This document shows, piece after piece, positions 9,185 to 18,200 of a stretch of 64,000 nucleotides of DNA (position 1 is its first letter; every line of letters begins with the position of its first letter). Origin of the DNA: Nocardioides astragali. GTDB taxonomy: Bacteria > Actinomycetota > Actinomycetes > Propionibacteriales > Nocardioidaceae. The notes beneath the pieces are model-generated. The model searched no databases, had not been told where the DNA came from, and saw nothing but the letters and a program-made list of their open reading frames with translations. The translations under genes were made by a program, and so were the position numbers. The DNA lies in contig NZ_JAFMZM010000003.1 in the NCBI RefSeq assembly GCF_024436375.1, positions 81,627-145,626 on the forward strand, in the 5' to 3' direction.

Positions 9185-10345
9185 ATGACTCAGACCGCAG
9201 GCACCCTCCTCGACCTCGTCCGCACCGGACGGGCCCACACGCGATCCGACCTCCGCCGACTGACCGGGATGTCACGGACCGCGGTCGTGGCGCGCGTGTC
9301 GGCGCTGGTGGACGCCGGACTCCTGGTGCTGGGCGAGGAGCTCGACAGCACCGGCGGCCGTCGACCGGGCGGCCTGTCGTTCAACGTCGACGCGGGCGTC
9401 GTCCTCGCCGTCGCGGTCGGCAGGTCGCGCTCCCAGCTCGCGGTGTTCGACCTGGCGGGGGACGAGCTGGCCGCGAGCGCGATCGAGCACCGGGTGGGCG
9501 CGGACCCCGACGAGGTGCTCCGCCCGGTGGCGGGCGGGCTCGCCGACCTGGTGCGCGACCTCGACCGGCCGATCCTCGGCATCGGGCTGAGCATCCCGGG
9601 CACGGTCCACCCCGAGCGCGCCGTGAGCCTCGACTCACCCGTGATGGCGGGCTGGGACGGCGTGGACCTCGCCCCCTACTTCGCCGGCGTCAGCACCGCA
9701 CCTCTGCACGTCGCCAACGATGCCGACGTGCTCGCGCTGTCCGAGCAGCGCGGCCACGCCGCGCGCTACGACGACCTGCTGGTGCTCAAGGCCTCCACCG
9801 GGCTCGGCCTCGGGATCGTCGCGGCAGGCACGATCGTCACCGGTCACCTCGGGGGAGCCGGCGAGATCGGGCACGTACGCATCGACGCTGCCGCCGGGCG
9901 TACGTGCCGGTGCGGCGCCGAGGGGTGCCTCGAGACGCTGGCCGGTGGATGGGCGCTGGTCGCACGGTGCGCCGACTCCGGCCGCAAGGTCGAGCACGTG
10001 CGCGAGCTCACCTCCCTGGCGCTGGCGGGGGACGCCGAGGCCAAGGCCCTGCTGCGCGAGAGCGGCCGCCTCGTCGGCGAGGTGGTCGCGGCCGCCGTCA
10101 CCCTGCTCAACCCGCAGGCGGTCGTGCTCGGTGGCGACATGGCTGCCGCCTTCGACGTCTACGCCGCCGGCGTGCGCGAGAGCCTGTACGCACGCGCCAC
10201 CGCGCTCGCGACCCGCGAGCTGCAGGTCCTCCCGTCCACCTTCGGGGACCGGGCCGGCCTGGTCGGGTGCGCGGTCATGGCGTTGGACGCCGCCCTCGCT
10301 CCGACCTCGATCGACGCGATGCTGGCGGTCCCGGCCGCCTCCTGA
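9185..10345 (+). CDS. ROK-family transcriptional regulator
   Basis: A 386-residue ROK repressor-type protein. An N-terminal winged HTH (about residues 10-65) is followed by a sugar-kinase-like ROK domain. The ROK zinc-site signature is intact: GEIGHVRID followed by CRCGAEGCLE, supplying one His and three Cys. An ATP-type loop is not convincing, consistent with a regulator rather than a kinase. It is divergent from zwf-edd-eda, so it probably senses a hexose or hexose phosphate and controls that operon. The start ATG lacks a Shine-Dalgarno sequence but has TACTCT seven bases upstream. Confidence 0.88.
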   Translation: MTQTAGTLLDLVRTGRAHTRSDLRRLTGMSRTAVVARVSALVDAGLLVLGEELDSTGGRRPGGLSFNVDAGVVLAVAVGRSRSQLAVFDLAGDELAASAIEHRVGADPDEVLRPVAGGLADLVRDLDRPILGIGLSIPGTVHPERAVSLDSPVMAGWDGVDLAPYFAGVSTAPLHVANDADVLALSEQRGHAARYDDLLVLKASTGLGLGIVAAGTIVTGHLGGAGEIGHVRIDAAAGRTCRCGAEGCLETLAGGWALVARCADSGRKVEHVRELTSLALAGDAEAKALLRESGRLVGEVVAAAVTLLNPQAVVLGGDMAAAFDVYAAGVRESLYARATALATRELQVLPSTFGDRAGLVGCAVMALDAALAPTSIDAMLAVPAAS

Positions 10346-10359
10346 CGCGGCGCGCCCCC

Positions 10360-11409
10360 TCACGGAAGGCGTGTGAAGCGCCACTCCATCTCGGACGTGT
10401 AGGTCTCGCCCGGCCGCAGGACGGACGAGGGCCACTCGGGTCGGTTGGGCGAGTCGGGGAACAGCTGGGGCTCCAGCGCGATCCCGTCGCCCTGCCGGTA
10501 CCTTCCCCCGGTGGTTGATCGCGTGCTGCCGTCGAGGAAGTTGCCGGTGTAGACCTGCAGCCCGGGCTGGTCGCTCCAGAGCTCCAGACGCGTCCCGCTG
10601 ACGTAGGACTCCAGCACGGCGGCGCGCCGCAGACCGCTGCCCCGCACCACGTAGTTGTGGTCGATGCCTCGCGCGTCCACCACCTGCACGTGCTCCGAGC
10701 GCAGCGCCGGCCCGACGAGGCGGGTGTCGCGGAAGTCGAAGGGCGTGCCGGCCACCGGCTCGTGGCCGCCGGTCGGGATCCCCGTGGCGTCCACCGGCGT
10801 GTAGGCGTCCGCGTCGACCAGCAGGAGGTGGTCGTCGATCGTTCCCGCGCCCTCCCCGTCGAGGTGGAAATAGGCGTGGTTGGTCATGTTGACGACGGTG
10901 GCCGCGTCGGTCGTCGCCCGCATCGTCACCGACACCGTGTCGCCGTCCACCCGGTAGCTGACCTGGGCGGTCACCGCTCCCGGGAAGCCCTGGTCGCCGT
11001 CGGGGCTGACCATGGCCAGCACCACCGTGTCCGCGGTGTGCTCGACCACGTCCCACACGTGCACGTCGAAGCCCTCGGGTCCGCCGTGCAGGCTGTTGCC
11101 GCGGTCGTGCGTGGCAACGTCGACGACCTCCCCGTCGAGCTCGAAGCGGCCCGCTGCGATGCGGTTGGCGTAGCGCCCGATGGTGCCGCCGACGTAGTGG
11201 CCGCTGCTCAGTCGCTCGGCGACGTCCGGGTGGCCGAGGACGACGTTGCGCCGGACGCCCTCGGACCCGGTCACCTCCAGACGGTGGACGGTGGCGCCGA
11301 GGGTGAGCACCTCGACGACGGGCCCCGGCGCCGTGCCGACGGTCAGGAGGCGTACGTCGCGCCCGTCGGGCATCTCGCCGTACACGCTCTCGGTGGTCAC
11401 AGGTGTCAT
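10360..11409 (-). CDS. galM: Aldose 1-epimerase (galactose mutarotase family)
   Basis: Interconverts alpha and beta anomers of aldoses; next to arabinan genes it probably acts on arabinose or galactose after uptake. The 349-residue protein has family motifs GRYANRI, NSLHGG, TNHAYFHL (catalytic His) and a C-terminal IALEPQLFPDSPN with the catalytic Glu. No signal peptide, so cytoplasmic. The ATG at 11409 has GAGG touching it, too close for a Shine-Dalgarno; GTG at 11400, nine bases after that GAGG, is a credible alternative start. It lies downstream of the GH43 gene on the same strand beyond a strong hairpin, and converges with the ROK gene. Confidence 0.9.
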   Translation of the reverse strand: MTPVTTESVYGEMPDGRDVRLLTVGTAPGPVVEVLTLGATVHRLEVTGSEGVRRNVVLGHPDVAERLSSGHYVGGTIGRYANRIAAGRFELDGEVVDVATHDRGNSLHGGPEGFDVHVWDVVEHTADTVVLAMVSPDGDQGFPGAVTAQVSYRVDGDTVSVTMRATTDAATVVNMTNHAYFHLDGEGAGTIDDHLLLVDADAYTPVDATGIPTGGHEPVAGTPFDFRDTRLVGPALRSEHVQVVDARGIDHNYVVRGSGLRRAAVLESYVSGTRLELWSDQPGLQVYTGNFLDGSTRSTTGGRYRQGDGIALEPQLFPDSPNRPEWPSSVLRPGETYTSEMEWRFTRLP

Positions 11410-11443
11410 CCTCGGTGGTTGCCGTGCGGGGAGTGGAACTGGC

Positions 11444-11473
11444 CTGCCGGGAGGCCGCACGTCCTCCCGGCAG
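11444..11473 (-). terminator. Hairpin after the GH51-GH43 operon
   Basis: CTGCCGGGAGG and CCTCCCGGCAG form a perfect 11-bp stem with an 8-base loop, starting 11 bp after the GH43 stop codon. No T tract. It may terminate or attenuate transcription into galM. Confidence 0.7.
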
Positions 11474-11483
11474 ACCAGGCTTG

Positions 11484-14400
11484 TCAGCGCAGCCGGACCT
11501 GCGCGGAGTCGGTCGAGCGGGTGAGGACGTCCGAGCGTGGCGTCACGATCCGCACGACGTACGAGCCCGGGCGCTCGGCGGTGACCCGCCAACGTGCCCG
11601 ACCGGTCGCGGAGAGGTCGAGCCAGCGGGACCGCACGACCTCGCCTCGGCGAACGAGGGCGGCGCGCACGCGGTCGGGTACCAGGCCTCCGGGATCACTG
11701 GTGACCCGCACGCGAGCGGTCGCAGCCTCGCCGTCCGTGGTGCGGACGACGCGGAGGCGGGTGTGCGACGCGGCCCTCACCACCCGGAGCGCCACCGTCG
11801 AGGCCGAGGCCGCGTGGCGGTCGCTGCCGTCGTAGAGCACCCGGAGCGTGTGGTCGCCGACGCCGAGGTCGGCGGTGTCGACCAGGAGCCGGAGCCGCCC
11901 GTCCACGAGCTGTCCCGAGGCGACCAGCCGGTCGCCCGCGACCACCCGGACGTTGCCCGTCGGGACGGACCCGTCGCCTGCGACCCGGACCAGGACCGGG
12001 ACCGTGGCGCCGACGCGTGCCACGTCGACGCTCGAGGCCGCCAGGGCACTGGGCGCCAGCGCCCGGCCCGCCGCCGGGACGACGACCGTGTTCACGGGCT
12101 CCACGTTGCCGGCGGCGTCCACCGCCCGGTAGGCGACGGTCGTCGCGGCGGGACCGATCGGGAGGGGGCCCGCGTAGGTGGTCCAGGCGCCGGTGCCGAT
12201 GCGGGTCTCGATCCGGCTCACGCCCGACGTGGCGTCAGCGGCTCGGACGGTGACCTGCCGGCCGGAGGCGTCGTACGTCGCGCGGCTGACCGGGTCGGTC
12301 GTGTCGATGCGGACCTCCGTGGAGGCCGTCGCCGACCAGTTGCCGGTGATGTCGAAGGCTCGCGCCTCCACGCTGTGCGTGCCGTCACCCGACACGGCCA
12401 GCGTGCGGCTGGCGCCCGAGGTGGCCGACCACGGTCCGCCGTCGACCGAGGTCTCGACGAGCTCCAGGCCCGAGCTGTCCGTGGCCGTCGCCGTCACGGG
12501 CACCGGGGCGGTGGTCCACCAGCCGCCCGCACCGTCACTGGCGCCGGTGGTCAGCGTCACCACAGGGTCGTCCGCGTCGGTCACCGTGACCGTGGCGACG
12601 GGGCTGTCGGCCGAGCCGGTGACCACGGTGCCGGACACCGTGAACGTCCCGGGCGCGGCGTACGACGCGGGGTCCACGTCGTCCCAGCGGACCGCCACCT
12701 GCTCGGTGGATCCGTCGCCCATCTCGGCCGTCACGGTCGGCGGGAGCCCGGGAGCCGTGCCCGCCCGCGTCGACACCGAGGGGTCGGTGACCGACTCGAC
12801 GAGGAGGTCCTCCTGGTAGGCCGCGCGCATGGTGTCGAGCTCGGCCTGGGTCACCGGGATGACGGTGCCGTGGCGCGGGCTGCTGGGCAGGTCGGCCGTC
12901 GGCACGGACACCCAGCTCCCGCTGGCGATGTCGTCGGTGCGGAACGCGAGGTAGCCCTTGCCGCCGTGGTAGCTCGGCTGGTCGATGAACATGTACCAGC
13001 GGTCCGCCACCTCGTTGTCGGGGAAGACGGTCGGGCCCTCGCCCTGGCTGAACGTGCCGCCCCAGGGGTTGGGCTGCCCGACACCGACCTTCTCCTTGAC
13101 GAGCTGCCAGCCGGGCGACGAGGTCGTGGTCGGAAGTGACCCGGTGACCGTCGCGCGCAGGTCGGTCGAGCGCTCCTGGCGCGGCATCATGGACGCCTCG
13201 TCCTTGATGACGCGGTAGTAGGTGTCGCCGTCCTTGACCACCGTCGCGTCGATCATGCCGCGACCCGTGCCGCGCTTGACGTCGACCCACGGCTGCGGCT
13301 CGCTGAACGTCACGAAGTCGCGGGTGGTGGCATACATCATCCGCTGGTAGGACGTGTTGATGTCGCGGCCGGCGGTGCTCATGGTCGGGTAGAGCGCCGA
13401 CGCCCAGTAGACGACGTACTCCCCCGCCTGCTCGTCGTAGAACGCCTCGGGCGCCCACGTGTTGCCGGCGAAGTCGGAGGAGACCTTGATGTGCCGCTGG
13501 TCGGACCAGTTCACGAGGTCGGTGGACTCCCAGACCTCGATGTACTTGCTGCCGGTCTCCTGGGCCTCGCCGAAGTCGACGGCGGGGTAGGCCTTGAGGT
13601 CGGTCGCCAGGAGGTAGAACCGGTCGCCCTCGGCCGAGCGGATGATGAAGGGGTCGCGAAGACCCATCGTCCCCTCGTCCGAGGCCAGGATGGGCTGACC
13701 GTCGTTGAGCACGTCGTAGTCGAGGGGGTCGTTGCCCCGGCTGGCGCCGAGGTAGATCTTCTCGGCGTTGTCGGTGCTCTCGCCAGCGAAGTAGGCGAAG
13801 GCGTACGCCTCGTAGTCGGCCGGCGCAGGCAGGGGCTGCACGCGGACGACGATCGATCGGGAGGCGGAGGCGGCACCACGGGTGGCGGTGACCGTCAAGG
13901 TCACGTCGACCGGCTGCGCGCCGTGGGCCGGGCGCGTGACCTCGCCCGTGTCACTCACGACGTCGTCGTTGCTGGAGTCCCAGGCCAGGGTCGTGGCGTG
14001 CAGGCCCTCGCTCGGCAGGGTCAGGTTGCCCCGGACGTCGTCGGGGTGCACCAGCTGGACGGCCACGACCGCCTGCTGCGCCTTCCCCTCGTCCGACTGC
14101 TCCTCGGGGAGCACGGTGACGGCGAACTGCTTGGTCCGCGAGACAGCGCCGCGGGTGACGGTGGCGGTCAGCGTCGCGGTCCCCGAGGGGTCGCCGTACG
14201 GCGGTCGCGTGACGTCTCCCGCCGCGGTGACGACCGACGCGTCGCTGGTCGCCCACGTGATCGTCGAGCCGTTGGTTCCGCTCGCCGGAAGGGACAGGTC
14301 GGCGACCACCGCGCCGGTGTCGCCGAGGGTCAGCGCGGCCGTGTCGGCCTCGGCCGCTGCGGTGCTGGTCTCCTCCGCCGACGCCGCGGCCTCGGCGCCG

Positions 14401-15185
14401 GTCAGCGCCCGTGAGTAGATGCGGAAGTCGCGCAGGCGACCCTTGAACGACAGGTCGCCGCCGTAGGCCGACCGGCCCAGCACGTTCTTGGTCGTGGTCC
14501 CGTCCGGGGTGCCCATCAGCGACGGGTTGGTCGTCAGGTTGCTGTTGGTCGCGGCCAGCACCCCGTCCTCGTAGAGCCGCGCCACGCCCGGGCTGCCGGG
14601 GGTGCCGCCGTCGATGCTGAAGGTGACGTGCCGCCACTGGCCGGTGGGCACCAGGCTTGCCCGCGCTGTGCTCTGCTCGGTGGCGAAGCCGTTCTCGGCG
14701 ATGGTGGCGCGGAATCGTCCATCCCTGTCGTTGGTGGTGAACAGGTAGCCGGTGCCGTTCGGGTACGTCGCGGAGTTGCCGAGGTTGTACATGAACCAGT
14801 TGTCATCGGTGGGGAGGCTCGGGTCGACCCACACGTCGAAGTCGACGGTGACGTCCTGGAGGCCGGCCAGCAGGTTGTTCGGGAGGGTGATCGCGTTGCC
14901 CGAGCTGTTGCTGCCGCCGCTGAAGATGAAGCCGTCGCCGCCGTTCCACGAGGCTGTGCCGGCGACGGCGCCGTGGCGGCCGTTGCCCGAGGAGTCGGTC
15001 GCGACGGTCCCGGAGGACTCGTCGAGCTTCCACCAGCCCACCAGGTCGGAGGTGAGGTCTCCCTCGACCGCGGAGGCGGGCCCGACACCCGCGACGACCC
15101 CGCCCATCGAGGCAGCCAGCGCGAGCGCGCCGACGGTCCAGGCGCGGACCACGCCGCGCCATGCGTGCCGGGTGCTGCTGGTCAT
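11484..15185 (-). CDS. Secreted multidomain GH43 arabinan-active enzyme (LamG, Ig-like, GH43, Ig-like tail)
   Basis: A 1233-residue exoenzyme. A signal peptide ends near ASA (residue 39). Next come a LamG/jelly-roll domain (about 46-265), two atypical bacterial Ig-like repeats (285-450) and a GH43-type five-bladed propeller (455-790). The tail has a Big_4-like repeat (about 800-870), Ig-like repeats and Big_3_5-type modules. Candidate catalytic residues are Asp511 in GLRDPF and Glu716 in GEGPTVF. Family activity is usually exo- or endo-acting alpha-L-arabinofuranosidase/arabinanase; the exact subfamily is not assignable here. Start chosen at 15185 because GAGGAG lies six bases upstream and it gives a clean signal peptide. 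It follows the GH51 gene with 26 bp between and is its operon partner. Confidence 0.85.
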   Translation of the reverse strand: MTSSTRHAWRGVVRAWTVGALALAASMGGVVAGVGPASAVEGDLTSDLVGWWKLDESSGTVATDSSGNGRHGAVAGTASWNGGDGFIFSGGSNSSGNAITLPNNLLAGLQDVTVDFDVWVDPSLPTDDNWFMYNLGNSATYPNGTGYLFTTNDRDGRFRATIAENGFATEQSTARASLVPTGQWRHVTFSIDGGTPGSPGVARLYEDGVLAATNSNLTTNPSLMGTPDGTTTKNVLGRSAYGGDLSFKGRLRDFRIYSRALTGAEAAASAEETSTAAAEADTAALTLGDTGAVVADLSLPASGTNGSTITWATSDASVVTAAGDVTRPPYGDPSGTATLTATVTRGAVSRTKQFAVTVLPEEQSDEGKAQQAVVAVQLVHPDDVRGNLTLPSEGLHATTLAWDSSNDDVVSDTGEVTRPAHGAQPVDVTLTVTATRGAASASRSIVVRVQPLPAPADYEAYAFAYFAGESTDNAEKIYLGASRGNDPLDYDVLNDGQPILASDEGTMGLRDPFIIRSAEGDRFYLLATDLKAYPAVDFGEAQETGSKYIEVWESTDLVNWSDQRHIKVSSDFAGNTWAPEAFYDEQAGEYVVYWASALYPTMSTAGRDINTSYQRMMYATTRDFVTFSEPQPWVDVKRGTGRGMIDATVVKDGDTYYRVIKDEASMMPRQERSTDLRATVTGSLPTTTSSPGWQLVKEKVGVGQPNPWGGTFSQGEGPTVFPDNEVADRWYMFIDQPSYHGGKGYLAFRTDDIASGSWVSVPTADLPSSPRHGTVIPVTQAELDTMRAAYQEDLLVESVTDPSVSTRAGTAPGLPPTVTAEMGDGSTEQVAVRWDDVDPASYAAPGTFTVSGTVVTGSADSPVATVTVTDADDPVVTLTTGASDGAGGWWTTAPVPVTATATDSSGLELVETSVDGGPWSATSGASRTLAVSGDGTHSVEARAFDITGNWSATASTEVRIDTTDPVSRATYDASGRQVTVRAADATSGVSRIETRIGTGAWTTYAGPLPIGPAATTVAYRAVDAAGNVEPVNTVVVPAAGRALAPSALAASSVDVARVGATVPVLVRVAGDGSVPTGNVRVVAGDRLVASGQLVDGRLRLLVDTADLGVGDHTLRVLYDGSDRHAASASTVALRVVRAASHTRLRVVRTTDGEAATARVRVTSDPGGLVPDRVRAALVRRGEVVRSRWLDLSATGRARWRVTAERPGSYVVRIVTPRSDVLTRSTDSAQVRLR

Positions 15186-15211
15186 GCCGGTCTCCTCGTG
15201 GCTCGCGCGGC

Positions 15212-18200
15212 TCATCGGCCGGCTCCGGTCACTCGCAGGGCGGTGGTGCCCGACGAGCGTGCGACGGTCGCCGATCCGGCGTACGTCACGCTGATGCGGT
15301 AGCTGCCCGGGGCGAGCGAGCGGAGGGCCAACCTCGCCCGGCCGTCCGTCAGCGTGAGGGTGCGCGTCAGGACGACGCGTCCGTCCCGGCGGACCTTGAC
15401 CCAGACCTTGCCCTCGGCGGCGACGGCCGCGGACACCTTGGCGGTAACGGTTGCCCGCCGTGAGGTCGCCTTGCGCGGACGGACGCTCGCCTTGGTGGTC
15501 GAGCGCGCCTTGTCGACGACCACCGTCACGGTGTCCTGGGAGGCCGCGTTCGCGGCGTCACCGGCGTAGCTGACGGACAGGGTGTGGGTTCCCACGCCGA
15601 GCTTGGCTGCGGGCACCGCGAGCACAGCCCGGCCGTCGACCAGTGTCGCGGTGGCCAGGGCGTCTGCCCCGTCCACGAGAGTGACCGTTCCCGTCGGCTG
15701 CGAGCCCTGCCCGCTGACGCTCACGTTGAACCGGACCGGGCTGCCCAGCCGGACCGGGTCCTGCGCCGGCACGGCCGCGGTCACCGTCGGCGCCAGCTGA
15801 GTGCCGGCCGCCGGGACGTTCAGCGTTCCGGGCTGCTCGACTCGGCCGAGGCGATCGACCGCCCGGTGGTCCACGGTGGTCGCTGCCGCACCCAGCCGCA
15901 CGGGGTCGGCGTACGTCGTCCACGCACCGCCTGCGAGGCGGTACTCGACCCGCTCCACACCGGCACCCGCGTCCGCGGCGGTCAGCGTGACCGTGCGGGT
16001 GGCGGCGTCGAACGCGGCCTGGCTGACCGGCGCCGAGGCGTCGACGGCGACCGTGAGCGGCCTGACCTCCCCGACGTTGCCCGCCGCGTCGACGGCGCGG
16101 ACGCGGACCGTGTGGACGCCGTCACCGGCGACGGTCACCTCACCGTTGTCGCCGGCGATGCTGGCCCAGGGGCCGTCGTCGACCGACACCTCGATGCGCT
16201 TGACGGCGCGGTCGTCGGACGCGGTCACCCGGACGGTGGCCGGCTCGGCGTACCAGCCGTTGACGTCCTGCCCGAGCACCTCGAGGTCACCGACCACGGG
16301 TGCCACGGCGTCGGCGGTCCGCATCCGGATGAAGGTGACCGACGACGCGGGGAACTCGTAGACGAACGACTCGGAGATGCCCTCGACCTCGCGGGTCCGC
16401 GGCTTGATGAGGTCCGGGTTCGTCTTGGTGTTGGTGCTGGTCGGCGAGGGGGCGCTCAGGGTGGTCACGGTCGCCGTCGGCTCGATGCCGGCGTCGGCGA
16501 CCTCGATCCGGGTGCGGGCCGGGCTCGTGGAGGTGTTGACGACCTTCGCCACGATGTCGCCGCTCGCCTCGTCACGGGTCACGACCTGGAACACCTTGGC
16601 CGGCGGCGCCGGCTGGTCGTACTCCATCTGCAGCACGCCGTCGAGGTAGAGCTCGATGTGGGTGCCGTCGACGACCACCTTGATCCGGTACTTCTGCCCG
16701 GTCGTCAGGCTGTGGCCCTCCAGGGCCTTGACCTCGCCGGCGTTGCCGCCGGTGGCGCGCTGGAGCACCGACCGGCTGTTGCCCCAGCCGCCGAGGTTCC
16801 ACCAGTAGAAGTTGTTGGACCCGGTGGCGCCGAAGCCGACGAGGAATCCTTCGGCACCCGCGAGCTTGGTGGCGTCGAGCTCGAGCGTGTAGTTGCTCCA
16901 GTCCTTGGCGTAGGCGCCGGTCACGATGCTGCGGGCGTCGTTGACGGAGGTCGACGACTGGACGTAGCTGCCGCCCGTCGCCGCCCACGAGCCGCTCTGC
17001 GGCGACCACTGCGAGGCGTCGGCGAACCCGTCGGAGAACAGCACCTGGTTGGTGTCGTTGGACGTCACCGTGACGTTGTCGTACGCCGCGGACGTGGACC
17101 AGGTCGAGAGGAAGACGCCGCCGGTGATGTCCTCGGCCGAGCTGACGGCTCCGTCGAAGGTGCTGGGGACGACCTCGTCACCGACGTTGTTGCCGAAGAG
17201 CTTCTGGACCTCCCAGTTGGGCGTCTCCCACGACTCGTCGTTGTCGAACCAGATCGCGTCGGGGTTCCACTGCACGTGGGACTCGTTGGACAGCAGCGGA
17301 GCGTAGGACGCGAGGCGGACCACGTCCGCGTTGCGCTGCAGGCCCGTCATGTACGACGCCTCAGCCAGCGCGTTGTACATCGTGTTGCCGCGCGAGGCGT
17401 ACTCGCCCAGGAACACCTTGGGGTCGTCACGGTCGTAGGAGTCGTAGCGGTGGTGGTTCTCGAGGAACCACTGCGGGTCGCGGTAGTAGTGCTCGTCGAC
17501 CAGGTCGACGTCCTGGGCGCGGTTGAAGTCCCAGAGGGTGTCGAAGCGGGCGCCCGAGGAGTCGGGGCCTGAGTTGGAGATGATCTGGATGTCGGGGTAC
17601 TTCGCCGCGATCGCGTCGCGGAACTCCGGGAAGTTCTGCTCGAAGGTCGTGGTGTTCTCCTCGTTGCCGAGGCCGATCATCTCCAGGCCGAACGGCTCGG
17701 GGTGGCCCAGGGCAGCCCGCTTGGCGCCCCACTCCGTGTCCGTGCCGCCGTTGGCGAACTCGATCAGGTCGACCGTGTCGTCGACCCAGCGGTCGATCAT
17801 CGCCGGGTCGTGCATCTCGGGGATGCCGGCGCCACCACACCCGTTGGCGCCGACGGAGACGACCGGAAGGGGCTCGGCGTCGAGGTCCTCTGCGAGCTCG
17901 AAGTACTCGAGGTAGCCGATGCCGTAGGACTGGTTGTAGCCCCAGAAGTTCCAGTTTGTCGGGCGCTCCTCGACCGGGCCGATGGTCTCCTTCCACTGGT
18001 AGGTGCGGCGACGGTCGGTGAAGCCGCTCTCCTCATAGGTGCGGAAGGTGCCGACGTTGGTGACGCAGCCGCCCGGGAACCGGAGGAACGTCGGGTCCAT
18101 CGCGGCGATCTTCTCGGCGAGGTCCTTGCGCAGGACGGACTTGCCGTTGACCGGGCCCACCCAGCGGTCTGCGGGCATCAGAGAGATCATGTCCAGCCGG

